Part shown: positions 26,821 to 36,471 of the stretch, one piece after another
Layout: every line of letters starts with the position of its first letter
Numbering within the stretch: position 1 is the first letter of the stretch
DNA from: Billgrantia gudaonensis
GTDB lineage: Bacteria > Pseudomonadota > Gammaproteobacteria > Pseudomonadales > Halomonadaceae
Direction: 5' to 3'
Length of the DNA stretch: 64,000 nucleotides
Assembly: GCF_900100195.1 (NCBI RefSeq)
Contig: NZ_FNES01000012.1
Coordinates: forward strand, 62,001-126,000
Position numbers and translations under genes: made by a program
The notes under the pieces: generated by a model
Told to the model about the DNA's origin: nothing
The model's database searches: none
What the model saw: only the letters and a program-made list of their open reading frames with translations

Positions 26821-28173
26821 ATGGAAATCTTCGGCAAGGCCAACAGGATCCGCCTGTTGAGCTTCAACACCCCCCAGATGCGAGCCTTTCACTTCTCGTG
26901 GTTCGCCTTTCACATCTGCTTCTTCGGCTGGTTCGGCATCGCCCCGCTGATGGCGGTGGTACGTGACGATCTCGGCCTGACCAAGACTCAGATCGGCAAT
27001 ACCATCATCGCTTCGGTGGCCATCACCGTGATCGTGCGCCTGGCGATCGGCGTACTGTGCGACCGCATCGGCCCACGCAAGGCCTATACGTGGCTGCTGT
27101 GTCTCGGCTCGTTGCCGGTAATGGCCATCGGTCTGGCCGACAGTTTCGAGACCTTCCTGCTGGCGCGCCTGGCCATCGGCGCCATCGGCGCTTCCTTCGT
27201 CATCACTCAGTACCATACCTCGGTGATGTTCGCCCCCAACGTGGTGGGCACCGCCAACGCCACCTCGGCCGGCTGGGGCAATCTGGGCGGGGGAACCACC
27301 CAGATCGTGATGCCGCTGATCTTCGCCGGCGTGCTGATGCTCGGCGTGAGCGAAACCCTCGGCTGGCGGCTGGCCATGGTGGTGCCGGGCATCGTGCTGT
27401 TTCTCACCGGCATCGCCTACTACCGTTTCACTCAGGATGCCCCCAACGGCAACTTCGACGAGCTGAGAGCGCGCGGCGAACTCCCCGCCGCCAGCGGCGA
27501 ACATGGCATGGGCCAGAGCTTCAAGGCGGCGGCCAAGGACATCCGCGTCTGGGCGCTGTTCGTGGTCTATGCCGCCTGCTTCGGCGTGGAGCTGACCATC
27601 AACAACATCGCCGCCATCTACTTCTTCGACAACTTCGATCTGACGCTGGCCACCGCCGGCCTGATCGCCGGGCTGTTCGGTCTGATGAACCTCTTCGCGC
27701 GCACCCTGGGCGGCATCTTCTCGGATCTCTTCGCCAAGAACGGCGGTCTCAAGGGACGCGTGCGCTGGCTGTTCATCGCCATGCTGTGCGAGGGCATCGC
27801 CCTGATGTTCTTCTCGCAGATGCACGTGCTGGCACTGGCCATCGGCATCATGCTGGTGTTCAGCCTCTTCGTGCAGATGGCCGAGGGCGCCACCTTCGGG
27901 GTGGTACCGTTCATCAACAAGAAGGCGCTGGGCGCGGTGGCCGGCATCGTCGGCGCCGGCGGCAACGCGGGTGCCGTGGCCGCGGGCTTCCTGTTCCGCT
28001 CGGAATCGCTCAGCTACCAGCAGGGGCTCTTCTACCTGGGCATCGCGGTGGTGCTCGCCTCGCTATGCTGTCTCGCGGTGCGCTTCACCGAAGCCACCGA
28101 AGCCGAGGAAGCCAAGGCCTACACCGACGCGGTGGGCGACGACACCGGCGCCGGCGCCCTGTCGCTGCGCTGA
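26821..28173 (+). CDS. narK: Nitrate/nitrite transporter, NarK-type major facilitator
   Basis: 450 residues with about 12 transmembrane helices. The two nitrate/nitrite-porter signatures are present: GWGNLGGGTTQ near residue 155 and GAGGNAGAVAAGF near 380, plus the substrate-binding Arg region in the early helices. Likely imports nitrate for the assimilatory NasA/NirBD system encoded 16-26 kb away. The upstream region has sigma-54 and NtrC-like signals and a leader with hexaloop hairpins, features shared with the nas locus. AGAGG lies 10 bases before ATG 26821. Confidence 0.93.
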   Translation: MEIFGKANRIRLLSFNTPQMRAFHFSWFAFHICFFGWFGIAPLMAVVRDDLGLTKTQIGNTIIASVAITVIVRLAIGVLCDRIGPRKAYTWLLCLGSLPVMAIGLADSFETFLLARLAIGAIGASFVITQYHTSVMFAPNVVGTANATSAGWGNLGGGTTQIVMPLIFAGVLMLGVSETLGWRLAMVVPGIVLFLTGIAYYRFTQDAPNGNFDELRARGELPAASGEHGMGQSFKAAAKDIRVWALFVVYAACFGVELTINNIAAIYFFDNFDLTLATAGLIAGLFGLMNLFARTLGGIFSDLFAKNGGLKGRVRWLFIAMLCEGIALMFFSQMHVLALAIGIMLVFSLFVQMAEGATFGVVPFINKKALGAVAGIVGAGGNAGAVAAGFLFRSESLSYQQGLFYLGIAVVLASLCCLAVRFTEATEAEEAKAYTDAVGDDTGAGALSLR

Positions 28174-28209
28174 AGCCCCCTGTCGTCGGGCCACCTCTTT
28201 CACCGTCAT

Positions 28210-28237
28210 GCAACGCCGCCCGCGTGGGCGGCGTTGC
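28210..28237 (+). terminator. Terminator-like hairpin after nitrate transporter
   Basis: Perfect 12-bp stem GCAACGCCGCCC with loop GCGT, 37 bases after the transporter stop. No T-run follows. Confidence 0.6.
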
Positions 28238-28317
28238 GGTCGTAGTGCCACCACGGATTGCCAGAACGGCTATGCTGGAATCAGGCGCCTCCGTCTCATG
28301 TCTTTCAGGAGCATTCC

Positions 28318-29439
28318 GTGGCCGACCCGAACAGCGTGATCGCCTTTTACGATGAACGCGTCCTGGCCCATCAGCCCGATTCCGAAGCCCCCTTCCTACC
28401 CGGTCGCATGGACCGGCGGGTTCGCCAGTTGCTCTCGTCCCTGAACGTGCCGTGGAAGTACCCGGAACACGCCGGGCGGCTCACCACCATTCGCCACCTA
28501 CTGGAGCTCGAACCGGTGCCCGGCTTGCAGTTCGAGTGCGGCAAGCCGGCCACACGAGAACAGCTGGGACGCGTGCATACCAGTTCCTACCTCGAGCGCA
28601 TCTTCGAGCTGCGCGGCAAGAACGCCTGGCTGGACATGGACACGACGGCCGTCTCCCCCGGCAGCGTCGATGCGGCCGAGGTGGCCGCCGGCACTGCCAT
28701 CGCCGCCGTCGAGGCCGTGTTCCAGGGTCGCTGCGAGTCGGCCTTCGCCCTGGTGCGCCCGCCCGGCCATCACGCCGAACCGGTGCGCGCCCGCGGCTTC
28801 TGCCTGTTCAACAATGTGGCGGTCGCCGCCGCCCATGCCCAGGCCGCTTTCGACTGTCAGCGAGTGATGATCGTGGACTGGGACGCCCACCACGGCAACG
28901 GCACCCAGGACATCTTCTGGGCCGACCCCGACGTGATGTTCTTCGACATCCATCGCGCCTCGCCTTTCTACCCCGGCTCGGGGCAGTTGGAGGACATCGG
29001 CGAGGGCATGGGGGAAGGCACGACCGTCAATGTGCCCATGCCGGCGGGAGCCGGCGACCGCGCCTACCTCAAGGCCTTTCACGAGATCCTCGAGCCCGCT
29101 GCCGATTGGTTCAAGCCGGACCTGATCCTGGTGTCGGCCGGCTTCGATCCGCACAGCTTCGACCTGGCGCTGAACGTCACCTACGAAGGCTTCGCGGCCA
29201 TGACCGGAATCCTGCAGGATCTGGCTCGCCGGCACTGCCAGGGGCGCCTGGTCTTCGTGCTGGAGGGCGGCTACCACCTCCTGTCCTTGTCGCGCGGCGT
29301 CAAGACGGTGCTGGAAGTGCTAGCCGGCGGCACCTTTCCGGAGCCAGGCACCGCCGGTCTCGCCGAGGTCGAAGCCGCAGCCGAGTTTCACCGCCTGGCG
29401 TTCGTCGCTGCCAACGAGGGGTCCGACCTCGAGTCCTGA
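28318..29439 (+). CDS. Histone deacetylase-family (acetylpolyamine amidohydrolase-like) protein
   Basis: 373 residues. Class II HDAC-like zinc hydrolase: RPPGHHAEP (catalytic His pair), DWDAHHGNGTQ (zinc Asp and His), SAGFDPH (zinc Asp) and LEGGYHLLSL. Bacterial members deacetylate polyamines, small molecules or acetyl-lysine; the substrate cannot be told here. GTG 28318 is chosen because AGGAG lies 6 bases upstream; earlier in-frame codons lack a site. Convergent with the AtuA operon. Confidence 0.9.
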   Translation: MADPNSVIAFYDERVLAHQPDSEAPFLPGRMDRRVRQLLSSLNVPWKYPEHAGRLTTIRHLLELEPVPGLQFECGKPATREQLGRVHTSSYLERIFELRGKNAWLDMDTTAVSPGSVDAAEVAAGTAIAAVEAVFQGRCESAFALVRPPGHHAEPVRARGFCLFNNVAVAAAHAQAAFDCQRVMIVDWDAHHGNGTQDIFWADPDVMFFDIHRASPFYPGSGQLEDIGEGMGEGTTVNVPMPAGAGDRAYLKAFHEILEPAADWFKPDLILVSAGFDPHSFDLALNVTYEGFAAMTGILQDLARRHCQGRLVFVLEGGYHLLSLSRGVKTVLEVLAGGTFPEPGTAGLAEVEAAAEFHRLAFVAANEGSDLES

Positions 29440-29449
29440 GGCTGTTCGC

Positions 29450-29809
29450 TCAGCTCTCTGGCGGGGCCGGCAGGACGACCTCCATGCCGAGCAGCAGAAA
29501 GGAGAGCGTCTTGCCGTGACCGTCGAGATTGAGCGCACCGTTGACGCCACCCTGCAGCACGTCGTCGATCACCAGGTTCATGCCCGCCAGGCCCGGCATC
29601 AGATAGCGGCGCACGCGGCTGGCGCCGCGGTGGGCGAACAGGGCCAGCACGCGCGACTCGGTGACCTGTTCGACCAGCAGCGGGTAGTCTCGCTCGGCAT
29701 AGGCGAACAGCGCGAGGTTGAGCCGGTCGCCCTTGTCGCCGGCCCGCGCGTGGGCCAGACGATGCAGCGGCACGCTCGCCGACGTAGCGACCTCAGTGAC
29801 TGGCGGCAT
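29450..29809 (-). CDS. AtuA-related small protein
   Basis: 119 residues. LHRLAHARAGDKGDRLNLALFAY and the later RRYLMPGLAGMNLVIDDVLQGGV match the short AtuA-related family usually found downstream of or fused to AtuA. Probably a subunit or partner of AtuA; catalysis unproven. GAGGAG precedes ATG 29809, which overlaps the AtuA 3' end by 17 bases. Confidence 0.85.
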   Translation of the reverse strand: MPPVTEVATSASVPLHRLAHARAGDKGDRLNLALFAYAERDYPLLVEQVTESRVLALFAHRGASRVRRYLMPGLAGMNLVIDDVLQGGVNGALNLDGHGKTLSFLLLGMEVVLPAPPES

Positions 29810-31184
29810 GGGCTTCGCTCCTCTCGTCGAACAGGGTCGCATGGGCAACCACGTCGCTGCGCTTGACCAGGTAGGAGGCCGTGCACACGCGGCGCTGGAA
29901 GTGGCGACGCACGCCGCCACCGCCCGCGGGCCCCGCGCAGTAGAGCGCCAGCAATTCCTGGGTGGCGCGCTCGACCCAGCGGCGCTCGGGGTGCTCGACG
30001 GCCAGGCGCAGGCGATAGTCGCCCGACTCGCTCGGTTGCCGTTGCGCCTGCAGCTCGCCGTCGTCGCTGTCGAACACGCTGGCATGGCCGATCAGATCCA
30101 GCCGCGAGCGCAGCTCGGGCGGCACGCGAAAGCCCAGCCGCTCGCGGAGCACTTCGGCCGCCAGTTGGGCGCGGGCCAAGGCATTGGGCCCGGCGTAGGA
30201 GATCTCCGCCTCGCCCTGCCAGCCGCCTTCGTAGCAGACGGTGGTCTTGAGCCGTTCCGGTGCCGGTTTGCCACGGATTCCGCTGACCGCCACTCGATCG
30301 GGTCCCACCTCGCGCACCACGACCCGGGAGAGATCCACCACCACATCCGGCGTCAGGTAGTTGGCAGGGTCGTGCACCTCGTAGAGCAGCTGTTCCTTGA
30401 CCGTACGCTCGGTCACCAGGCCGCCGGTGCCCGGGGGTTTGGTGACCGTCAGGCTGCCGTCCTCCTCCACCTCGATGATGGGATAGCCCACCGTGGCCAG
30501 TCCGGGCACGTCCTTGAACCCCGGGTCGGCGAAGTAGCCGCCGCTCACCTGGGCGCCGCACTCCCCGAGGTGTCCGGCCATCATGCCGGCGGCCAAGCGG
30601 TCCCAATCGTCCCAGGCCCAGCCGAAATGGTGCACCAGCGGGGCCAGGAACAGCGCCGGGTCGGCGACGCGCCCGGTCACCACCACCTCGGCCCCTTGCG
30701 CCAGAGCCTGCACCAGGGGAGCCGCCCCGAGATAGACGTTGGCCGAAATCAACGCCTGGGCACCCGGCAGCTCACGGTTTTCCGCCTCCCAGCGCTGCAA
30801 GTCGAGGCCCGCCAGGCGATCGCGAATGTCGTCCCCCTCTACCAGGCCGATGCGCGCCGTCTCCCTGCCCACCGCCGCGGCCAGCGAGCGCACGCGCCGG
30901 CATGCCCCCAGCGGATTGGCGGCGCCGAAGTTGCCCAGCACGCGAATGCCATGGGTCAGGCAGTCGCCGAGCACGGGAGAGAGCAGCTCATCCAGCAGCG
31001 GTTCATAGCCCTTGTCGGGATCGTCGCGCATGGTGCGATGGGCCGCCGCCAGGGTGCGTTCGCCCAGGGTCTCGAAGAGCAGCGCACAGGGCTGGCCACG
31101 CCGAATCAACTCGGCCACCACCGGAATCGCCGCATCGGTGCGGTCGCCGGAGAAACCCGCGCCGCTTCCCAGCAGAAAGGTCAT
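29793..31184 (-). CDS. AtuA-family protein (DUF1446)
   Basis: 463 residues. Acyclic terpene utilization AtuA family: GSGAGFSGDRTDAAIPVV at the start, GNFGAANPLGACRRV near 85-100 and VVTGRVADPALFLAPLVHHFGW near 180. In Pseudomonas AtuA belongs to the citronellol/geraniol catabolic cluster, but many homologues sit beside TRAP transporters without other atu genes, as here. Start overlaps the permease stop (ATGA). Substrate unknown. Confidence 0.87.
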   Translation of the reverse strand: MTFLLGSGAGFSGDRTDAAIPVVAELIRRGQPCALLFETLGERTLAAAHRTMRDDPDKGYEPLLDELLSPVLGDCLTHGIRVLGNFGAANPLGACRRVRSLAAAVGRETARIGLVEGDDIRDRLAGLDLQRWEAENRELPGAQALISANVYLGAAPLVQALAQGAEVVVTGRVADPALFLAPLVHHFGWAWDDWDRLAAGMMAGHLGECGAQVSGGYFADPGFKDVPGLATVGYPIIEVEEDGSLTVTKPPGTGGLVTERTVKEQLLYEVHDPANYLTPDVVVDLSRVVVREVGPDRVAVSGIRGKPAPERLKTTVCYEGGWQGEAEISYAGPNALARAQLAAEVLRERLGFRVPPELRSRLDLIGHASVFDSDDGELQAQRQPSESGDYRLRLAVEHPERRWVERATQELLALYCAGPAGGGGVRRHFQRRVCTASYLVKRSDVVAHATLFDERSEAHAASH

Positions 31185-33073
31185 GAGTGAGTCTCCTTGG
31201 CCGGTAGCTCCCCGGCAGCGCAGCGGCGCGTGCCTCGCCGCCGCATGCCGTACAGCGCCACCAATGCCAGCAGCGCCGCAGTGGTGGTGAGCCAGCCCGG
31301 CGTCAGCGCCAGACCGATCACCAGCACCAGGCCGGCGACGTCGAGCCAGCGATGGCCGGTGATCGCCACCCGCGACATCAGCGAGGCGAAGGCCAGCACG
31401 AAGACCACGCCCTGACAGATCGCCAGCAGGATGTCGACCGCGCCACCGAAGCCGGCCAGGGCCGGATAGATCAGCAGCAGGAAGGGAATCACGTAGATGG
31501 CCGCCGCCAGGCGCACGGCCTCGCCGGCCGCCGGCAACCAGTTGGTGTCGGCGATGCCCGCCGCCACGAACACCGCCACGCACACCGGCGGCGTGATGAC
31601 CGACAGGGTAGCGAAATAGAACACGAAGAGATGGGCGATCAGCGGCTCGACGCCGATGGTGGTGAGAGCCGGCGCCAGCACCGAGGCCACCAAGACGTAA
31701 GCGGCGGTGGTGGGAATGCCCATGCCCAGGATCAGGCACACGCCGCCGACGATGCCCGCCACCAGGAACAGCGACTCGCCGCCCACGTTGACGATCAGGC
31801 TGGCAAGCGTCACCCCGATGCCGGTCATGCCGATCATCGCCACCAGGATCTGCGCCCCGGCGAGCAGCACGCCGATGATCACCATGCCCCGGCCGGCATC
31901 CATCAGCCCCGACAGCAGATTGGCGAAGATCTCGCGCCACGCCATCCGCGCCAGCAAGGCAAAGGGCACGAAGGTGAGCACCGTCATCAGGATGCCGTAG
32001 AACGCCGACATCTGGATCGAGTGCCCCGAGAGCACGCCGTAGAACAGCCCGCCCAGCGCCGCGAGAATCGGCACGATGCGTGCCGGACGCAGCACCTCGG
32101 CCCAGTTGGGCAGCTCATCGTCGGGCACCACGCGCAGCTGGCGTCGTCTGGCCACCAGGTGGATGGTCAGGAACACGCCCAGATAGAAGAGAATCGCCGG
32201 CAGCAGCGCCGCCAGGGCGATGCGCACGTAACTCTCGCCGAGGATCTCGGCCATGATGAAGGCCGCCGCCCCGAGGATCGGCGGGGCGATCTGCCCACCG
32301 GTGGAAGCCACGGCCTCCACGCCGGAAGCGAAGGGCCGGGGGTAGTCGAGCCGTTTCATCATCGGAATGGTGAAATTGCCGGTGGTGGCCACGTTGGCCA
32401 CCGCACTGCCGCTGACCATGCCGAACAGCCCCGATGCCACGGTGGCCACCTTGGCCGCGCCCCCCGGCGAGCGCCCGCTGATGCGCAGGGCCAGATCCAT
32501 GAAGGTCTGCCCGCCACCGGTGTGCAGCAACAGGCAGCCGAACAGCACGAAGGCCGCGATGGTGGTGGCGGCGACTCCCACCAGCATGCCCCATACGCCC
32601 AGGTCGCCGAGATAGATGGTTTCGGTCATGTAGGCCAGATCGAAACCGCGATGTCCCAGCGGGCCGGGGATGAGCGCCCCGAACCGGGCATAGGCCAGGC
32701 CGGCCACCACCAGCAGCGGAAAGATCGCCCCGATGGCCCGCCGCGACAGCTCGAGGATTGCGACCAGCAGCACGCCGGTGAAGAGCATGTCACGCGGCCC
32801 CGCCCAGGGCAGTTCCACCAGGATGTGCTCCTGGTTCATCACCACGTAGCCGCAGGCCAGCACCACGCCTACCGCCAGCGACGCGTCAACGGCCAGGCCC
32901 AGGGGCCGCCAGCGGGTGCCGGCCCCCAGGGGATACACGGTCAGCCCCAGCAGGATCACCAGCGCGAGAAAGATCCCCCGCTGGATCAGGCTTTCGAAGG
33001 GGCCGGTGGCCGAGGTATAGAGGATCAGCCCGCCCAGCGTCAGGGCCAGGACTCGGGTCAGGTTCTCGCGCAT
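31181..33073 (-). CDS. TRAP transporter fused permease (TAXI type)
   Basis: 630 residues, almost entirely hydrophobic, roughly 16-19 helices: the small DctQ-like part (about 1-130) fused to the large DctM-like part. Family blocks include GMVSGSAVANVATTGNFTIP and ASTGGQIAPPILGAAAFIMAE, typical of TAXI-TRAP fused permeases. It works with the TAXI receptor encoded just upstream, driven by ion gradients (commonly Na+). GAGGAA precedes ATG 33073. Confidence 0.93.
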   Translation of the reverse strand: MRENLTRVLALTLGGLILYTSATGPFESLIQRGIFLALVILLGLTVYPLGAGTRWRPLGLAVDASLAVGVVLACGYVVMNQEHILVELPWAGPRDMLFTGVLLVAILELSRRAIGAIFPLLVVAGLAYARFGALIPGPLGHRGFDLAYMTETIYLGDLGVWGMLVGVAATTIAAFVLFGCLLLHTGGGQTFMDLALRISGRSPGGAAKVATVASGLFGMVSGSAVANVATTGNFTIPMMKRLDYPRPFASGVEAVASTGGQIAPPILGAAAFIMAEILGESYVRIALAALLPAILFYLGVFLTIHLVARRRQLRVVPDDELPNWAEVLRPARIVPILAALGGLFYGVLSGHSIQMSAFYGILMTVLTFVPFALLARMAWREIFANLLSGLMDAGRGMVIIGVLLAGAQILVAMIGMTGIGVTLASLIVNVGGESLFLVAGIVGGVCLILGMGIPTTAAYVLVASVLAPALTTIGVEPLIAHLFVFYFATLSVITPPVCVAVFVAAGIADTNWLPAAGEAVRLAAAIYVIPFLLLIYPALAGFGGAVDILLAICQGVVFVLAFASLMSRVAITGHRWLDVAGLVLVIGLALTPGWLTTTAALLALVALYGMRRRGTRRCAAGELPAKETHS

Positions 33074-33094
33074 GGGAAGTTCCTCGGCCGAGCC

Positions 33095-34060
33095 TTATTC
33101 CGCGGGCTGCAGAGCGTCGGGAATCTCCATCCCTTGCTCTTCGAAGTAGCGGGCAGCACCGGCATGCAGCGGCACGGTTCCTACATCGAGGGTCATCTCC
33201 GCCAGGTCGGCACCCTTGACCGCGGAGAAGGCGTTGGCCTGGGGCTCGGGGTTCTCCATCACCGCCTTGACGATCTGGTAGGCGGTCTCCTCGTCCATGT
33301 CCGGATGGGCATGCACGGCCACGCCGAAGGCCCAGGTGGTATAAGCGGGAACGCCCTCACCCGCGCCTTCGGGAATGTCCACCACGGCAATGTCGGGCAT
33401 CTCGCTGCGCAAGGTCTCGGCCTGCTCGTCGCTGAGCGAGAGCACCTCGATGGGCGTGAAGGTGGCGATGTCCATGGTCGAGCCGTCCAGGCGGTTGCCG
33501 ACCCCGGACTTCACGTAGCCGGCGATGCGATCGTCCTTGATGGAGTCGACCACGTCGGTGGTGGAACCGCGCACGTACTCGGGGGCGATGCCGAGGGTTT
33601 CCAGCACGGCCTCGGTGGTGCTCTCGGTGGCCGAACCGGTGATCCCCGGATTGAGGCGTACCCCGTCCAGATCGTCGAGGCTCTCGACCCCGGCGTCTGC
33701 GCGCAGCACCACGTTCTGCGGCGCCACGGTGTAGACCCACAGCAGCCGGCTATCCACGGCACGGTCTGCGAAGTCGCCTTGCCCCGCATAGGCATGATAG
33801 CCGGTGTTGGTGGTCACCAGCCCCATGTCGATCTGATCTCGGCTGAGCCGGCGCAGGTTGTCGACGGTGGCACCGGTCTCGGCGACGGAGGAACTCACGC
33901 CGTCGAGCTCGCCGTTGATGATCTGGTTGACCGCCACGAAGTAGCCGTAGTGGCTCGACGAGCTGGAGGTCGAGCCGATCAGCAGGCGTTCCTGGGCGGG
34001 AACGGTGGCAGCGGTGAGGATGGCGGCACTAGCGGCCGCAGCGGTGAGCAGCGTTTTCAT
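33095..34060 (-). CDS. TAXI-family TRAP transporter substrate-binding protein
   Basis: 321 residues with a signal peptide (about 1-22). IGSTSSSSSHYGYFVAVNQIIN and the later ELDGVSSSVAETGATVDNLRRL are TAXI-family solute-receptor features. Periplasmic receptor for the fused permease. AGGAG precedes ATG 34060. First gene of the four-gene leftward operon; divergent from a LysR regulator. TAXI receptors often bind glutamate or other carboxylates, but the ligand here is not deducible. Confidence 0.92.
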   Translation of the reverse strand: MKTLLTAAAASAAILTAATVPAQERLLIGSTSSSSSHYGYFVAVNQIINGELDGVSSSVAETGATVDNLRRLSRDQIDMGLVTTNTGYHAYAGQGDFADRAVDSRLLWVYTVAPQNVVLRADAGVESLDDLDGVRLNPGITGSATESTTEAVLETLGIAPEYVRGSTTDVVDSIKDDRIAGYVKSGVGNRLDGSTMDIATFTPIEVLSLSDEQAETLRSEMPDIAVVDIPEGAGEGVPAYTTWAFGVAVHAHPDMDEETAYQIVKAVMENPEPQANAFSAVKGADLAEMTLDVGTVPLHAGAARYFEEQGMEIPDALQPAE

Positions 34061-34234
34061 GGTTGGCTCCTGCCCGCAATCGGGCTTGTTGTTGTCACGG
34101 ATTGCGCCATGGGCTGCGCAGCCGGGGATCGGCGTCCCCGCATGGCGGCGGCCCGGTCATAGCACACTGGCAGCATGGACACCGTCTTATTTTTTGTATA
34201 TTGAATTGTTTTTAAAATCTGTTTTACTTTCTAA

Positions 34235-35125
34235 ATGAAACCCAGCATCCGTCAGCTCAGCGCCTTCGTGGCCGTGGCGCAGTCGCGCAGCCTCGCCGAG
34301 GCCAGCGAGCGCATTCACCTTTCCCAGCCCGCCATCTCCATTGCCCTGCGCAAGCTGGAAGAGAGCGTGGGTGGCGCGCTGTTCTCGCGCACCACCCGCC
34401 AGCTATCGCTGACCCCGGAAGGCGAAGCCTTTCTCCCCGTGGCCATACGTCTACTCAACGACTGGACGGAAGCCTTCGAGGATCTCGACGACCTCTTCTC
34501 CAAGAATCGCGGCAAGGTCACCGTGGCGGCCTTGCCCACGCTGGCCGCCGGCCTGCTGCCGGGCATCATCGCCGCCTTTCACGACCGTTACCCGCGCATC
34601 AACTTCGCCTTGCACGACGTGCTCGCCGAGCAAGTCAACGCCATGGTGAGAGAAGGCCGCGCCGATCTGGGGCTCTCGGTGCCACCCCTCGACGCCGAGG
34701 AGTTCCACTTCGAGCCGGTGCTGGAGGACCGCTATGTCGCCGTCTGCCCCGCTGGCCATGCGCTGCTCGCCCAGCCACAGGTCGAGTGGGCGCAGCTCGC
34801 CGGCCACCCCTTCATCGGCATCCACCGCCTGTCCAGCTCCCGCCAGGACATCGACCGCATCATGGCTGACGTGGGCAAGACGCTCGACATTCTCTGCGAT
34901 GCCAGCCAGATCGCCACGGTCGGCAGGATGGTGGCCGCCGGCGTCGGCATCAGCGTTCTGCCGGAGCTGAGCTTCCGGCAGATCGCCACCCACGGCATCG
35001 AGTATCGGTCGCTGGTGCAGCCCCACATCGGACGCCCGCTCGGCATCATACAGCGCCGTCGTCACCCGCTTTCCGCCGCTGCGGCGACGCTTCGCGAGAT
35101 GATCGTCGCTCAGGCCGAGGCATGA
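34235..35125 (+). CDS. LysR-family transcriptional regulator
   Basis: 296 residues. N-terminal helix-turn-helix (SLAEASERIHLSQPAISIALRKLEE) and a typical effector domain. Divergent from the TAXI-TRAP/AtuA operon and so its likely regulator. The 60 bases before ATG 34235 are strikingly A+T-rich for this genome and lack a ribosome binding site, so the mRNA may have a very short leader. Confidence 0.9.
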   Translation: MKPSIRQLSAFVAVAQSRSLAEASERIHLSQPAISIALRKLEESVGGALFSRTTRQLSLTPEGEAFLPVAIRLLNDWTEAFEDLDDLFSKNRGKVTVAALPTLAAGLLPGIIAAFHDRYPRINFALHDVLAEQVNAMVREGRADLGLSVPPLDAEEFHFEPVLEDRYVAVCPAGHALLAQPQVEWAQLAGHPFIGIHRLSSSRQDIDRIMADVGKTLDILCDASQIATVGRMVAAGVGISVLPELSFRQIATHGIEYRSLVQPHIGRPLGIIQRRRHPLSAAAATLREMIVAQAEA

Positions 35126-35197
35126 GCACTATTTGCAGCACGTCGACGCTGTGGCCATGCTGAAAGGGATGTCCACTGACTGGCACAGGAGACGAGC

Positions 35198-35887
35198 ATG
35201 CAAGACCGTGTATTGCTGATCACCGGCGCTTCCAGCGGCATCGGCGCGGCCACCGCCCGGGCCGCCTCGAGGAACAACTACAAACTGGTTCTGGCGGCCC
35301 GCACGGAATCCAAGCTGGAGGCCCTGGCCCGCGAACTCGGCCCGGAGAACGTGCTGACCGTACGCGTGGACGTCACCGACATGGCCGACCAGCAGGCGAT
35401 GGTGGAGCAGGCGCTGGAGCGTTTCGGTCGCATCGATGCCGTGTTCGCCAACGCCGGACGCGGCGGCTCGCCCGGCGGCTTCAGCGGTGCCGACCACCAA
35501 GCCTGGCGCGACATGATCCTGACCAACGTCTACGGCGTCGGGCTCACCCTCCAGGCTACCCTGCCGGCGCTGCGCAGAAGCCGCGGCCACGTGCTGCTCA
35601 CCGGCTCGGCGGCGGGGCGTGCCACCATCCCCGGTTCGATGTACAGTGCCACCAAGTGGGCGGTGACCGGCATCGGCTACAACCTTCGCGAGGAGCTGCG
35701 CGGCAGCGGCATCCGCGTGACGCTGATCGAACCCGGCATGGTCGACACGCCCTTCTTCGACGAAGCGCCGGAACATGCGCTCGAGGATCGCGATATCGCG
35801 AATGCCGTGCTCTATGCCCTGAGCCAACCGGCCCACGTCGACGTCAACGAGATACTCGTGCGTCCCACTCCGCCGGAAACCGACTGA
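35198..35887 (+). CDS. Short-chain dehydrogenase/reductase (SDR)
   Basis: 229 residues. Classical SDR: cofactor loop TGASSGIG near residues 9-16, NAG near 88, catalytic Ser in LLTGSAAG and Tyr-Lys in YSATK. AGGAGA precedes ATG 35198. Resembles clade-C bacterial SDRs of unknown substrate. A peroxiredoxin gene follows after 36 bases on the same strand. Confidence 0.9.
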   Translation: MQDRVLLITGASSGIGAATARAASRNNYKLVLAARTESKLEALARELGPENVLTVRVDVTDMADQQAMVEQALERFGRIDAVFANAGRGGSPGGFSGADHQAWRDMILTNVYGVGLTLQATLPALRRSRGHVLLTGSAAGRATIPGSMYSATKWAVTGIGYNLREELRGSGIRVTLIEPGMVDTPFFDEAPEHALEDRDIANAVLYALSQPAHVDVNEILVRPTPPETD

Positions 35888-35923
35888 ACCCGGCCCCCTT
35901 TCCCCCGACATCAGGAGTCGTCA

Positions 35924-36406
35924 ATGTCCCTCTCCGTAGGCGATACCCTTCCCGACATCACCTTGAAGACCCCCGGCCCCGACGGCCCCGAGGACATCCG
36001 CACCGGCGAACTGTTCGCTGGCAAGCGCGTGGTGCTGTTCGCCGTGCCCGGCGCCTTCACCCCGGGTTGCTCCAATACCCACATGCCGGGCTTCGTGGTC
36101 AATGCCGACAAGATCCTGGCCAAGGGCGCCGACGTCCTGGCCTGCCTGTCGGTGAACGACGCCTTCGTGATGGGCGCCTGGCAGAAGGACCAGAACGCCG
36201 AGCATATCCTCATGCTGGCCGACGGCAATGCCGACTTCACCCGTGCCATCGGCATGGACCGCGACGCCAGCGCCGGCGGCATGGGCGTGCGCAGCTACCG
36301 CTACGCGCTGATCGCCAACGACGGCGTGGTGGAATATCTGGGCGTCGACACCCAGCGCGGCGTCGTGGAAGACAGCAGCGCCGACGCCATCCTGGCTCAT
36401 CTATAA
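35924..36406 (+). CDS. Peroxiredoxin (Prx5/AhpE-like)
   Basis: 160 residues. Thioredoxin-fold peroxidase; peroxidatic Cys in PGAFTPGCSNTHMPGF (near residue 49), the Prx5-subfamily signature, and Arg in GMGVRSYRYALI. A second Cys in VLACLSVND could be resolving. Cytoplasmic peroxide reduction with thioredoxin or glutaredoxin. AGGAG before ATG 35924. Confidence 0.92.
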   Translation: MSLSVGDTLPDITLKTPGPDGPEDIRTGELFAGKRVVLFAVPGAFTPGCSNTHMPGFVVNADKILAKGADVLACLSVNDAFVMGAWQKDQNAEHILMLADGNADFTRAIGMDRDASAGGMGVRSYRYALIANDGVVEYLGVDTQRGVVEDSSADAILAHL

Positions 36407-36471
36407 AAGTGGTATCCCACACTCAAGAAATGGCCAATCATGCCGAATAAATAGCAGGAGGTATCCGACTC

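Noticed and set aside
26678-26860. Small open frame before the nitrate transporter
   Set aside because: Overlaps the sigma-54 promoter and the transporter start in another frame, with no ribosome site.
31352-34162. 936-residue open frame antisense to the TRAP permease and receptor
   Set aside because: Shadow of the high-GC coding strand: composition rich in His, Gln, Gly and Arg with no family features, while the opposite strand encodes clear TRAP proteins.
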